Positions 45,079 through 53,940 are shown, counted from the stretch's first letter. The stretch: 64,000 nt of DNA from Blautia coccoides (GCF_034355335.1 NZ_CP136422.1:573001-637000), one strand, 5' to 3'. Notes: a model not told the origin generated them from the sequence alone. Made by a program: numbers and translations.

Positions 45079-45207
45079 CAGTTCAGACAGGCTGAACTGT
45101 TACTCATCCGGCCATTAAATATCGCTTCGCGATGGACCGGATGCCTGTTGGCACTACCTGTTCATACGGTCAGCGCAGTAAATGCGCAGACCTGGCTGAA
45201 CGGTTAC
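45075..45207. repeat. MITE-like element with 17-bp terminal inverted repeats
   Basis: The ends GTAACAGTTCAGACAGG (45075-45091) and CCTGGCTGAACGGTTAC (45191-45207) are inverted copies at 15 of 17 positions. The left end also pairs with CTGAACTGTTAC (45092-45103) as a perfect 12-bp hairpin, and inner hairpins occur (CATCCGG/CCGGATG with ATCGCTTCGCGAT inside; GCGCAGTAAATGCGC). The 133-nt unit has no ORF. It may be a miniature transposable element or a structured RNA/terminator. Confidence 0.6.
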
Positions 45208-45224
45208 TTAGAAGGGAACGATAG

Positions 45225-47684
45225 ATGAAAAAGGTATTGACAAAGCTGGGAGTCCTGCTGCTCATATTTATCCTGGGTGTGATAGGGTTCTCCAGTTTTA
45301 TGAATAAAGAGACAACAGATAACAAAATGGATATGGAGGAGGCAACCCTTCCTGTACTTTCCATGATGTACGGAGACCAGGAGATGAACCGTATGTACGG
45401 TTATGCGCAGGAGATGCAGGTGGATTTTATGAGGGACAGCCTGACCCCTGTGGGAACAGATAAGAAAATGACTGTCAGCATCCTGCCATATGACCATAAG
45501 ATAAAAAGCCTTGTCTATGAGGTCAGAACCTCAGACGGCAGCAAGGTGGTGGAAAACGCCAAAATAAAAAATTTTGAAGAGAACGGCAGTGCCAAGACCG
45601 CATCCTTTACACTGGAAAAATCCATTCTGATGAATCAGGAGTATTCCCTGGTCTTCACCCTGAACACGGACAAGGGTTCCTGGCATTATTATACAAGGGT
45701 GATCCAGCGGACAGGCCTGAACGCTGACAAATACCTGGAGTTTGTACAGAGCTTTTCCTCCAAGACATTCAGCAAGGACAATACTGGTGAGCTGAGGACC
45801 TATCTGGAGTCAGACGAAACCGCAGTGAACAACAGCTTTACCAATGTAAATATCCATTCAAGCGCGGATATGGTCACATGGGGAAGTCTTGCCCCTGTTA
45901 TCAGCAGAAAAGGTGTACCCACCATCAAGGACATCAACGAGACAACAGGAAGCCTGACCTTAACCTACTACATCACAGCAAAGGATGAGGAGGGATATGA
46001 GGAATACTATCAGGTGGATGAATTTTACCGTATGCGGTATGGGGATACCAGAGTCATGCTTCTGGATTTTAACCGGTCTGCAAAGCAGATCTTTACAGGA
46101 AACGAGGTGTCTGTGGCCTCAGGCAAGATCAATCTGGGCGTCACGTCAAAGTCTGTCCAGTTTGTGACCAGCCAGGCCGGAAATGTTCTGGCTTTTGTGC
46201 AGCAAGGGGACTTGTGGTCATACAATATCAGCACCAATAAGATGACCCAGGTTTTCAGCTTCAGGGAAGGCCGGGATACAGATGACAGATATGATTACTC
46301 CATGCATGATTTCAAGATCGTGAGAGTGGAGGAAAATGGTGATATGGACTTTGTGTTCTACGGATATATGAACAGGGGAGAGCATGAGGGCTATACAGGA
46401 ACGTGTGTATATCACTATTACAGTGAACAGAACGTGCTGGAAGAAAAGTTTTTCCTTCCAACTACCAAATCTTATGAATTTATGAAGCGGGATGTGGAAA
46501 TCCTTTCTTATGTGAGCACAGATGAACTGCTGTATCTCATGCTTGACGGCAGCCTGTATCAAATCAATATGCAGGATAAGACCTATCAGATCGTGAAAGA
46601 AGATATCGCGAAGGACTGTTTTGTGGCGTCCAATACCAACCGTCATGTGGCGTGGATGGAGGAGATGGACCCTCTTCAGACTACTCATATCACCTTTATG
46701 GATTTGGAGACCGGGGAGCAGAAAAGCATTGCGGCAGATGAGGGGACAAAGATAAGAGCCTTTGGATTTATCAATGAGGATCTGGTCTACGGTACCGCCC
46801 GGGACGGAGACATTGTGGTAGATGCCACCGGAAGTCTGCGCTATGCCATGCATGAAGTGAAGATCCAGAATTTTTCAGGCAAGCTCGTGAAAGACTATAT
46901 GCAGGATGGAGTTTACATCATGGATGTGGATATCCAGCAGGGACTTCTGGAACTGAAGCAGGCCCAGTGGAATGTTGACCAGTATACTGATATACCCAGC
47001 GAGCACATTATGAACAATGTGAAGAATGCGGAAGATGAAGTTATCTCCATTGCCACCACCACAACTGTGCGCCAGGCAAATATCACAAGGCTGATATTTT
47101 CCGAGGACAGCAGGAATAAGAATCCGCTCAGGATGGAGACAAAGCTCATGGTAAATAAGAACGACACTGTTCTGAACATGGACTTGAAGGAGAAGGCTCA
47201 GGATGGCTATTATGTCTATGCAAAAGGAGGACTGGCCGATATCTTCAGCACTCCGGCACAGGCTATCCGGGCAGCAGATGACATGATGGGCGTTGTTCTG
47301 AACCGTTCCCAGCAGTATGTGTGGGAGAGAGGAAACCAGAAGACAAAGGTAACCCTGAATCTGGATGACATACCGGAAGGATTCCGTTCAGCCTCCCTTG
47401 ATACGGCGGCTCTGCAGGAAAGTCTTGGTGACGCCGGGACTGTACTGGATCTGACAGGATGCACGCTGGAACAGGTACTCTATCAGGTAAGTGCCCAGAG
47501 ACCGGTCATCGTGTCACTGGGAGAAAATGACAACCGGGTCATAGTTGGATATGACGGTTATAATACGCTGCTGTATGATCCGGCAACCGGAGAGACAAAG
47601 TATAAAGGACTGGGTGACAGCACCAGGGAATTTGAGGCAGCAGGAAACAGATTCATCAGTTATATAGAGACACTGCCGGAGTAA
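45225..47684 (+). CDS. Large exported or membrane-anchored protein, unrecognised
   Basis: An 819-residue protein with an N-terminal hydrophobic helix (about 7-24, VLLLIFILGVIGF) and no lipobox, so anchored or secreted. The middle (about 320-620) has beta-strand-rich repeated blocks (VLAFVQQGDLWSYNISTNKM; DLVYGTARDGDIVV) that suggest a beta-propeller. The last 70 residues resemble a C39-like papain fold (RPVIVSLGENDNRVIVGYDG, LLYDPATGETKY), but the usual His before the VxxGYD strand is Asn/Arg, so it is probably not an active protease. GAAGGGA precedes ATG 45225. Neighbours suggest nothing specific. Confidence 0.7.
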   Translation: MKKVLTKLGVLLLIFILGVIGFSSFMNKETTDNKMDMEEATLPVLSMMYGDQEMNRMYGYAQEMQVDFMRDSLTPVGTDKKMTVSILPYDHKIKSLVYEVRTSDGSKVVENAKIKNFEENGSAKTASFTLEKSILMNQEYSLVFTLNTDKGSWHYYTRVIQRTGLNADKYLEFVQSFSSKTFSKDNTGELRTYLESDETAVNNSFTNVNIHSSADMVTWGSLAPVISRKGVPTIKDINETTGSLTLTYYITAKDEEGYEEYYQVDEFYRMRYGDTRVMLLDFNRSAKQIFTGNEVSVASGKINLGVTSKSVQFVTSQAGNVLAFVQQGDLWSYNISTNKMTQVFSFREGRDTDDRYDYSMHDFKIVRVEENGDMDFVFYGYMNRGEHEGYTGTCVYHYYSEQNVLEEKFFLPTTKSYEFMKRDVEILSYVSTDELLYLMLDGSLYQINMQDKTYQIVKEDIAKDCFVASNTNRHVAWMEEMDPLQTTHITFMDLETGEQKSIAADEGTKIRAFGFINEDLVYGTARDGDIVVDATGSLRYAMHEVKIQNFSGKLVKDYMQDGVYIMDVDIQQGLLELKQAQWNVDQYTDIPSEHIMNNVKNAEDEVISIATTTTVRQANITRLIFSEDSRNKNPLRMETKLMVNKNDTVLNMDLKEKAQDGYYVYAKGGLADIFSTPAQAIRAADDMMGVVLNRSQQYVWERGNQKTKVTLNLDDIPEGFRSASLDTAALQESLGDAGTVLDLTGCTLEQVLYQVSAQRPVIVSLGENDNRVIVGYDGYNTLLYDPATGETKYKGLGDSTREFEAAGNRFISYIETLPE

Positions 47685-47755
47685 GCGGCAGTTATAAAAA
47701 ACGTAGGGATTTGGCGTGCTCTTTATTGTATCCTTACGGGAAGGCAGGATGATTT

Positions 47756-48871
47756 ATGGATGAGAGAATCAAGAAACTGGCTTATGGACTTGTAAATGAT
47801 TCCTGCGGTGTGCAGGCGGGAGAAAAGGTCTATATCCATTATACAGGATATACAACTACAGAGCTGGCAAAGCAGATTATCCGGGAAGTGTACCGGGCAG
47901 GAGGGACTCCTTTTCCGCATTTTACAGACCCCAAGGTTCAGAGAGAGATGCTGCTCCACTGTACCAAAGAGCAGATTGAGCTTATGGCAAAGGTGGACAG
48001 GGAAGAGATGGAGGCTATGGACTGCTATATTGGTGTGCGGGGAGCAGACAACATTACGGAGTTGTCTGATGTTCCCGCGGAAAATATGGCTGTCTATGAC
48101 AAATACTATAATACCCCGGTGCACCATGAAGTGAGGGTGGCTAAAACCAGATGGGTTGTTCTCCGTTATCCGAATGATGCCATGGCACAGTTATCCGGCA
48201 CCAGTACGGAAGCCTTTGAGGACTTTTATTTCGATGTGTGCACCCTGGATTACCGAAAGATGGGAAAAGCCATGGAGGGACTGGTGGAGTACATGCAGCG
48301 TACAGACCGGGTGCGGATCACGGCTCCCGGTACGGAACTGACTTTTTCCATCAAGGATATACCTGTGATCCCGTGCAGCGGTCAGAGCAACATTCCCGAC
48401 GGCGAGGTATTTACAGCACCTGTCCGGGATTCTGTCAATGGAACGATTCGCTACAATGCGGCGTCCTCTTATCAGGGGTTTGTATTTGAGAATGTAACCC
48501 TCACCTTTGAGAACGGAAAGATCATAAAGGCAGAGGCCAACGACACAGAGAGGATCAATGGGATTTTTGATATGGATGAGGGTGCCCGGTATGTGGGAGA
48601 GTTTGCCATAGGGATGAATCCGTTTATCCTGCATCCAATGAAGGATATCCTGTTTGACGAGAAGATCCAGGGTTCCATTCATTTTACACCGGGAAGCTGT
48701 TATGATGACGCGTGGAACGGCAATGTCTCAGCTATCCACTGGGATTTAGTGCTGATCCAGAGACCGGAGTACGGCGGCGGGGAGATTTATTTTGATGATG
48801 TGCTCATACGGAAGGACGGGCGCTTTGTGGTCCCTGAACTGGAAGCGCTGAATCCGGAGAACCTTAAATAG
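47756..48871 (+). CDS. M29 family aminopeptidase
   Basis: A 371-residue cytoplasmic metallo-aminopeptidase of the AmpS/PepS type (M29), which removes N-terminal residues from peptides. The metal-site segments are visible: SNIPDGEVFTAP (Glu), GEFAIGMNP (Glu in this helix), FTPGSCYDDAWNGNVSAIHW with His, and DLVL after it. The N-terminal domain has GEKVYIHYTGYTTTELAKQI. AAGGCAGG precedes ATG 47756. It appears to be monocistronic. Confidence 0.9.
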   Translation: MDERIKKLAYGLVNDSCGVQAGEKVYIHYTGYTTTELAKQIIREVYRAGGTPFPHFTDPKVQREMLLHCTKEQIELMAKVDREEMEAMDCYIGVRGADNITELSDVPAENMAVYDKYYNTPVHHEVRVAKTRWVVLRYPNDAMAQLSGTSTEAFEDFYFDVCTLDYRKMGKAMEGLVEYMQRTDRVRITAPGTELTFSIKDIPVIPCSGQSNIPDGEVFTAPVRDSVNGTIRYNAASSYQGFVFENVTLTFENGKIIKAEANDTERINGIFDMDEGARYVGEFAIGMNPFILHPMKDILFDEKIQGSIHFTPGSCYDDAWNGNVSAIHWDLVLIQRPEYGGGEIYFDDVLIRKDGRFVVPELEALNPENLK

Positions 48872-48891
48872 AAAAAAGACGGTATTAAGAC

Positions 48892-48952
48892 AAGGGATAT
48901 GGAATATCTGGTCAGGACTTTTAATGTTCGGAGCAGGTGTTCCATATCCCTT
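48892..48952 (+). terminator. Long-stem hairpin after the aminopeptidase gene
   Basis: AAGGGATATGGAA and TTCCATATCCCTT are perfect 13-bp inverted copies with a 35-nt loop, about 20 nt after the stop. Only TTT follows the stem, so termination would be weak; an RNA-processing role is also possible. Confidence 0.45.
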
Positions 48953-49058
48953 TCTGCCAATTTTGCTGTCGGCATGGGGTCTATATTGGCGCTGCCAGTT
49001 TTCACATCTGCCGCGCTGTTGAAAGTGGGCGGAGGAAAAACAGAGGGGGATAGGAAGG

Positions 49059-49934
49059 ATGCAGATGAAAAAGAGAAAAATCCTGGTTTTGGCCGCAGTT
49101 TTGGCAGTCCTGTTTCTCACTGCGGGCTGTGGGGAGACGGGACAGGGAAAGCAGGAAAATCTAAAGGGAAATATGGTGCTGTCCTTTATCAACATCGGCA
49201 AAGGGGACGCATTTTTGATCCAGGTACCGGACGGCGGATACTATATGTGGGATACGGGAAAAGAGGAAGATTATCCGATGGTGGAACGGCTCCTGGACAT
49301 AAAGAAGGTGGAGCGTCTGGATGGGGTTTTCCTCTCTCATGGACATAAGGACCACGCAGGAGGGCTTGAGCTGATAATGGAAAAGTATTCTGTAGAAAAA
49401 GTTTATCTATCAGGAAAAGATGATATCACATATAAAAAAATAAACCCGGAACAGACAGCTTCAGAGTATGGGGCAGAGGTGGTAAAACTGCAGGGGGATG
49501 AAGTTCTCAGCCTTGGAGGAGCCACAGCACAGGTGTGGATCCCCGGAAACAGGGACACGGAAAATGAAAATAATAACTCTATGGTTGTCCGGTGGTCTTT
49601 TAAGGATACATCGTTTCTCATGACAGGAGACATGGAAAAGAAAGAGGAGAAACAGTTCTTGCAGACTTTTGGAGACTGCGGGGCAGATGTTCTGAAGCTG
49701 GGGCACCACGGGGAAAAGGATGCCACATCAAAAGCTCTTCTGGAGGCCGTCATGCCTGTCTATGGGATCATAACGGGGAATGAGGAAGAAAACCCGGATT
49801 CCGTGAACAAAAAGATTGCCAAGAGGTTGAAAAAATACGGGGTGAAAGCATACTATTCAGAAGGGGAACAGACTGCCTGGGATTTCATAGCCGACGGTAC
49901 GTCGGTAAAGGCAGTAAAGGTCATGGATAAATAA
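49059..49934 (+). CDS. Metallo-beta-lactamase-fold lipoprotein (ComEC C-terminal-like)
   Basis: A 291-residue exported lipoprotein; lipobox TAGC (Cys about 25). The mature part is a metallo-beta-lactamase domain like the soluble domain of ComEC: FINIGKGDAFLI, the metal motif SHGHKDHAGG, MTGDMEKKEE and LGHHG. In ComEC this domain may degrade the non-transforming strand; stand-alone forms have unknown substrates. GGAAGG precedes ATG 49059. It converges on the DUF-type membrane protein gene with a perfect 25-bp hairpin in between. Confidence 0.88.
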   Translation: MQMKKRKILVLAAVLAVLFLTAGCGETGQGKQENLKGNMVLSFINIGKGDAFLIQVPDGGYYMWDTGKEEDYPMVERLLDIKKVERLDGVFLSHGHKDHAGGLELIMEKYSVEKVYLSGKDDITYKKINPEQTASEYGAEVVKLQGDEVLSLGGATAQVWIPGNRDTENENNNSMVVRWSFKDTSFLMTGDMEKKEEKQFLQTFGDCGADVLKLGHHGEKDATSKALLEAVMPVYGIITGNEEENPDSVNKKIAKRLKKYGVKAYYSEGEQTAWDFIADGTSVKAVKVMDK

Positions 49935-49936
49935 AA

Positions 49937-49990
49937 AGGGGAAAGTGAAAGAGGAAGAGTGGCTGCACTCTTCCTCTTTCACTTTCCCCT
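49937..49990. terminator. Perfect 25-bp hairpin between convergent genes
   Basis: 49937-49961 and 49966-49990 are perfectly complementary over 25 bp with a 4-nt loop. On the minus strand the stem is followed by TTTTTATTTA, so it terminates the leftward regulator/membrane protein operon; on the plus strand the lipoprotein gene lacks a T-run here. The right arm touches the stop codon of the leftward gene. Confidence 0.88.
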
Positions 49991-50436
49991 CACAGCTTGT
50001 GCATGTAATAAAACGTAAGTCCGGTACCCAGAAGAAGCTGACATATCCCGGCGGCTAAAAGGGTGTAAAAAATAATAATATTGAAGTAACCCGCAATAAT
50101 ACCTGCAAAGATCATGATCACAGAAGTGATGAGCAGCGCCGGCATTCCGGCTTTGGAGCGTATCAGGATCATCCGTTCATCTGTTTCCTTGTTGAAGGAT
50201 TCTCTCAGGCCCCGTTCATCCCTGAGAAGCTTACGGTACTTCATGAGCATAAACAGAGACACAATGGCCAGACCAAGCATAAAGCCTGACTGAAAATCTG
50301 CCAGATGTCTCACATCTGCAGGTATTCCGGTGCGGCCATCCATAATGTAATGTAATAAGGACATGATAAGGTTTAAGAATATAATCAGTCCTAACAATAC
50401 GATTCTTGTTTTTAATGTCTTTTTATATTTTTCCAT
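49990..50436 (-). CDS. Four-helix membrane protein paired with XRE regulator
   Basis: A 148-residue integral membrane protein with helices near 12-30, 48-64, 98-118 and 122-142 and a charged cytoplasmic loop containing RDERGLRESFNKETDERMI. It resembles the DUF2178/DUF6442-like proteins found beside small XRE regulators in clostridia; function is unknown. It starts 5 nt after the regulator gene's stop with a GGAG upstream, so the two form one operon. Confidence 0.75.
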   Translation of the reverse strand: MEKYKKTLKTRIVLLGLIIFLNLIMSLLHYIMDGRTGIPADVRHLADFQSGFMLGLAIVSLFMLMKYRKLLRDERGLRESFNKETDERMILIRSKAGMPALLITSVIMIFAGIIAGYFNIIIFYTLLAAGICQLLLGTGLTFYYMHKL

Positions 50437-50441
50437 AATCT

Positions 50442-50660
50442 TTACTCCTCCTTATTGGCTGCGTCCACATCTGAAAAGTCAAAAACTTCTTCAATGGTCA
50501 GGCCGAAGTAATGTGCTATTTTGTAGGCCAGGACCAGGGAGGCGGTATATTTGCCCACCTCGATGGATGTGATGGTCTGTCTTGTGGTTCCCACTGCGAA
50601 GGCAAGCTCCTCCTGGGAGAGTTTGCGGGCTTTCCGCAGTTCACGTATCTTGGTCTCCAA
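50442..50660 (-). CDS. Small XRE-family repressor
   Basis: A 72-residue helix-turn-helix protein comparable to the YozG/Cro-like regulators: LRKARKLSQEELAFAVGTTRQTITSIEVGKYTASLVLAYKIAHYF, here split as helices 1-5, then an acidic tail. It has no second domain. It is the first gene of a two-gene leftward operon and probably represses it through the four TTTGCA motifs upstream. GGAG precedes the ATG. Confidence 0.9.
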   Translation of the reverse strand: METKIRELRKARKLSQEELAFAVGTTRQTITSIEVGKYTASLVLAYKIAHYFGLTIEEVFDFSDVDAANKEE

Positions 50661-50740
50661 TTTCTGTATCAGCTCCTTTGTTTGGAATGCATAACGTGTG
50701 TACTGTCAGCGCAGGGGTGCGCAAAACGGATGGAATTACT

Positions 50741-50806
50741 TTTGCATAGTTAACTTTGCAATTTTAGTATAGCTTGCTTTGCATAAAATGTCAAGTAAAC
50801 TTTGCA
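50741..50806 (-). promoter_or_regulatory. Promoter and four-copy operator of the XRE operon
   Basis: On the minus strand TTGACA (50789-50794) and TATACT (50766-50771) are 17 nt apart, a near-perfect sigma-A promoter. TTTGCA occurs at 50741, 50755, 50778 and 50801 on the plus strand, spaced 14, 23 and 23 bp, overlapping both sides and the spacer of the promoter. Extended copies share AACTTTGCA. This arrangement suits cooperative autorepression. Confidence 0.7.
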
Positions 50807-50894
50807 AAAGAAAATAAAAAAATATTTTTCCCCTAAATGCAACAAAAGGATGCAAAGGAAACACTATATTTATATAATAAAAAGGGAACAAGCG

Positions 50895-50942
50895 GTTACT
50901 ATTCATAGAACTGCACTTTCTGCAGAGAGTGCGGGCAGTAAC
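50895..50942. repeat. Short palindromic intergenic repeat
   Basis: Ends GTTACT (50895-50900) and AGTAAC (50937-50942) are inverted copies, and the centre CACTTTCTGCAGAGAGTG is a near-perfect palindrome. GTTACTATTC is shared, inverted, with the ends of the repeats at 10,816 and 43,780. Confidence 0.45.
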
Positions 50943-50969
50943 AACAACCGGTATGAGGGATGCCGCGTA
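50943..50969 (+). promoter_or_regulatory. Candidate ECF-type promoter for the sigma gene
   Basis: AACAACC (50943-50949) and CGTA (50966-50969) are 16 nt apart, similar to the -35 AAC and -10 CGTA of Bacillus ECF promoters. It would allow autoregulation. The match is short and could be chance. Confidence 0.3.
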
Positions 50970-51011
50970 CAGATAAGAAGGAATGTATGAAAGAGAAAGG
51001 GAGGTGGCGGC

Positions 51012-51512
51012 ATGACAGACTGTAAGCAGCTGGCGTATGAGGCAAAGCAGGGGAATAAAGAAGCCTTCGGAGAGTTATATCAAGAGGTTTATCAGGATTT
51101 GTACCATTTTGCATTATATGTATTAAAGAATCCGGAGGATGCCCAGGACGCAGTGGCGGAGACAGTGGCAGATGCCTATGCGGCTATTGGGAAGCTGAGG
51201 GACTGTGAGGCCTTTAAAGGCTGGATCTTTAAGATCTTATCCAATAAGTGCAAAAGGAAGCTGAAGGAGTATACCAGGAAAACAGAGCCGTTGTACGAAC
51301 AGGAGGGCAGTGTACAGGGAGACCTGGACCGGGATATGCAGGTACGGGAGGCATTTTTCTCTCTGAGTGATGAGGAGCGTTTCATTGTCGCTATGCAGGT
51401 TTTCGGAGGATATAAGAGTAAAGAGATCGGATCGATCTTACATAAAAATCATAATACGGTGCGCTCCCGCCTGGACAGGGCACTGAAAAAAATGGAAGTC
51501 ATATTACAGTGA
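51012..51512 (+). CDS. ECF sigma-70 family RNA polymerase sigma factor
   Basis: A 166-residue ECF sigma factor with region 2 (about 10-80: GELYQEVYQDLYHFALYVLK, DAQDAVAETVADAY, then FKGWIFKILSNK) and region 4 (about 110-162: LSDEERFIVAMQVFGGYKSK, NTVRSRLDRALKKM). There is no extra C-terminal domain. AAGGGAGGTGG lies upstream of the ATG. Its 3' end leads straight into the membrane-anchored propeller gene, which takes the place an anti-sigma factor usually occupies. Confidence 0.92.
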   Translation: MTDCKQLAYEAKQGNKEAFGELYQEVYQDLYHFALYVLKNPEDAQDAVAETVADAYAAIGKLRDCEAFKGWIFKILSNKCKRKLKEYTRKTEPLYEQEGSVQGDLDRDMQVREAFFSLSDEERFIVAMQVFGGYKSKEIGSILHKNHNTVRSRLDRALKKMEVILQ

Positions 51513-51529
51513 GAAGGGAGGCGAAGAAT

Positions 51530-53785
51530 ATGAAGGATGAGAATTTCAATGACAAGCAGATGCAGGAAGAGAATAAAAACCGGGAAATCATGCACAGGAT
51601 CAAAGAGTCTGCTGAGAAAGAGAAGATTCCAGAGAGCTTAAATCCGGACAATCTGGATGATCTGCTGAAACAAGGGGAAAGATCAAAAAATAAATCCGGG
51701 AAGTGGAGAGTGGCAGCAGCAGATTATGCTTTCCGCTATAGGAAGGCAGCAGCAGCGGCGGCCTGCGTGATCCTGGTGATCGCCGCAGTAAACTTTATGC
51801 CTCTTATGGACTTTAGTACAAAGAGTGACGACAAAGCCATGAGTGCACAGTCCATGGATACATCCTCTGAGCAGGCGGCAGGAGAAGCCGGAACGGAAGA
51901 CACCTCTGCTTCTGAGGCAGGTGCAGAGGAGAAGAAGGAGTCTGGGGAAACAGCAAAAGCAGATGAGGCAGAAGCCGGGAAGAAGCCGGCGGATAAGGAA
52001 GAGAAGGAAGTAAACTCAGCGGAAGGATACATATCCGGAAGCAGTTACGAAGAACTGTATGAGCAGATTTATACAGAGACAGAAAAAGCCCAGGAGGCAT
52101 GGGAACAGAAGATACAGGCAGATACCCGGGACAGCGGGGGGCGGCTTGAAAGCAGCGCTGATGCCAAAAGTGATGGGACAGCCAATGAAATGGCTGCTGC
52201 AGAAGACTCAGCAGCCGGTGGATCAGGAGGCACTGCAGGTATGAAATCCGAGTATTCATCCACGAATGTCCGTACAGAAGGTGTGGATGAAGGCGATATA
52301 GTCAAGACAGACGGCAGCTATATTTATACACTGACGCCTTCCGGTATTCTGCGCATTGTGTCGGCAGACGGAGGTGACTTGTCTGTGACAGGCCAGATTT
52401 CACTGGAGGATCTTACGGATTCCATACAGGAGATGTATGTTGACGGCAATACACTCTGCGTGGTCACCAGCGGATATGATTCCGGCCTGCGCTGGCAGGG
52501 GGATGAGACCTACATGGTGGACAGCCGGGAGTTTATACATCTGTACACATATGACATTACAGATAAGAGCAAAATAACCCTGAAGGGTACTGTGGAGCAG
52601 GACGGCGGATATTATTCCACCAGAAAAGTGGGGAATTATGTGTATCTCCTCTCACAGTTCTATCCGGCCTATAAGGAGGAAACAGACGCGGCGGAGCCAA
52701 GACTCTATGTGCCTTCCGTGAACAGTGAACTTCTGGACAGTTCGGATGTGCTCTATCCGGCTATACCGCAGAGGGAGAGCGGGCAGCTGGTGATCTCCTC
52801 CGTGAACCTGAAGGATCCGGATAAGATACAGGAGAGCAAATCTTTGATCGGGGCATCCGGCAGGTGCTATGTGAGCAAAGAGAGCATTTATATTTTCGGG
52901 GAGGATTACACAGGTGAGGAGATGCGCACCAGAATCGTGCGGTTTTCCTACAAGGACGGAGAGATACAGGCAAGGGCAGCAGGAGAAGTGAACGGGAGTA
53001 TTAACGATACATTTTCCATGGACGAATATGACGGCTGTCTGAGAGTTGTGGCTACCAGATACAAGGACGGATGGTGGGGCGGAAGCATGAGCAACAGCCT
53101 GTATGTACTGGATGATAAACTGAAAATGCTGGGCAAAGTGGAAGACCTGGCAAAAGGGGAGCAGATTTATTCCGCCAGATTTATGGGCAATACAGGTTAC
53201 TTTGTCACATACAGGCAGGTGGACCCGCTGTTTTCCGTTGACCTGACAGACCCGGCAGATCCCAAGGTACTAGGAGAACTGAAAGTGACCGGTTTTTCCG
53301 AATATCTGCACTTTTACGGGGAGAATAAGCTCCTGGGAATCGGATGGGAGACAGACCCGGATACAGGGGAACGGAAGGGATTGAAGCTCTCTATGTTCGA
53401 TATCTCGAATCCGGCGGAGGTAAAGGAGATTGACAAGATGGTGCTGAAGAATGTGGAGTTCTGTCAGGCCATGGAGGATTACAAGACAATACTCATTGAC
53501 CCGGAGGAGAATATCCTGGGATTTCCAATGGGAGTATATGATAAAACCACCTATGACCTGCAGGGCTATTACGGAGTATTTACTTACAATCCTGAGCAGG
53601 GCTTCCAAAAGCTTCTGTACCAGAGTATGAGCAAATGGATGAACGTTTCCGGTTACGGATATATGGAATTGTCCGAGGTGCGCAGCGTCTATATTGGTGA
53701 CACGTTCTATCTGTGCAGCAGTAAAGGGATCAGTGCTTTTGACAGAAAGGAAGAGTATAAAAACTGCGGAAATCTGGAGTGGTAG
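51530..53785 (+). CDS. Membrane-anchored beta-propeller protein, possible anti-sigma partner
   Basis: A 751-residue protein: a charged cytoplasmic N-terminus of about 70 residues (KDENFNDKQMQEENKNREIM), one membrane helix (about 72-92, AAAAACVILVIAAVNF), a low-complexity Ser/Glu/Ala-rich linker (about 100-240), and an extracellular beta-propeller domain (COG4880 type; STNVRTEGVDEGDIVKTDGS is its characteristic entry). ATG 51530 follows GGGAGG and overlaps no other start; the frame opens at 51509. Placed right after an ECF sigma gene, its N-terminus may act as the anti-sigma domain, but the zinc-binding ZAS motif is absent. A terminator follows. Confidence 0.85.
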   Translation: MKDENFNDKQMQEENKNREIMHRIKESAEKEKIPESLNPDNLDDLLKQGERSKNKSGKWRVAAADYAFRYRKAAAAAACVILVIAAVNFMPLMDFSTKSDDKAMSAQSMDTSSEQAAGEAGTEDTSASEAGAEEKKESGETAKADEAEAGKKPADKEEKEVNSAEGYISGSSYEELYEQIYTETEKAQEAWEQKIQADTRDSGGRLESSADAKSDGTANEMAAAEDSAAGGSGGTAGMKSEYSSTNVRTEGVDEGDIVKTDGSYIYTLTPSGILRIVSADGGDLSVTGQISLEDLTDSIQEMYVDGNTLCVVTSGYDSGLRWQGDETYMVDSREFIHLYTYDITDKSKITLKGTVEQDGGYYSTRKVGNYVYLLSQFYPAYKEETDAAEPRLYVPSVNSELLDSSDVLYPAIPQRESGQLVISSVNLKDPDKIQESKSLIGASGRCYVSKESIYIFGEDYTGEEMRTRIVRFSYKDGEIQARAAGEVNGSINDTFSMDEYDGCLRVVATRYKDGWWGGSMSNSLYVLDDKLKMLGKVEDLAKGEQIYSARFMGNTGYFVTYRQVDPLFSVDLTDPADPKVLGELKVTGFSEYLHFYGENKLLGIGWETDPDTGERKGLKLSMFDISNPAEVKEIDKMVLKNVEFCQAMEDYKTILIDPEENILGFPMGVYDKTTYDLQGYYGVFTYNPEQGFQKLLYQSMSKWMNVSGYGYMELSEVRSVYIGDTFYLCSSKGISAFDRKEEYKNCGNLEW

Positions 53786-53832
53786 AGTGCCAAATACCCC
53801 TTGCATAGCAGGAAACAATGAGATATACTAAT

Positions 53833-53867
53833 GTGGAGTGGATAAAAAATCCACTCCGCTTTTTATA
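53833..53867 (+). terminator. Terminator after the propeller gene
   Basis: GGAGTGGAT and ATCCACTCC form a stem around AAAAA, followed by GCTTTTT. Confidence 0.88.
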
Positions 53868-53940
53868 AATTGATATTTTAACGGTTCGGAAGTTTGTTTG
53901 AAGATCAACACCGGGACCGGCAGAATAAAGGAGAATAAAT

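Noticed and set aside
53786..53940. T-box leader before asnS
   Set aside because: The gap is only 155 nt, contains the preceding gene's terminator and lacks the T-box sequence and antiterminator.
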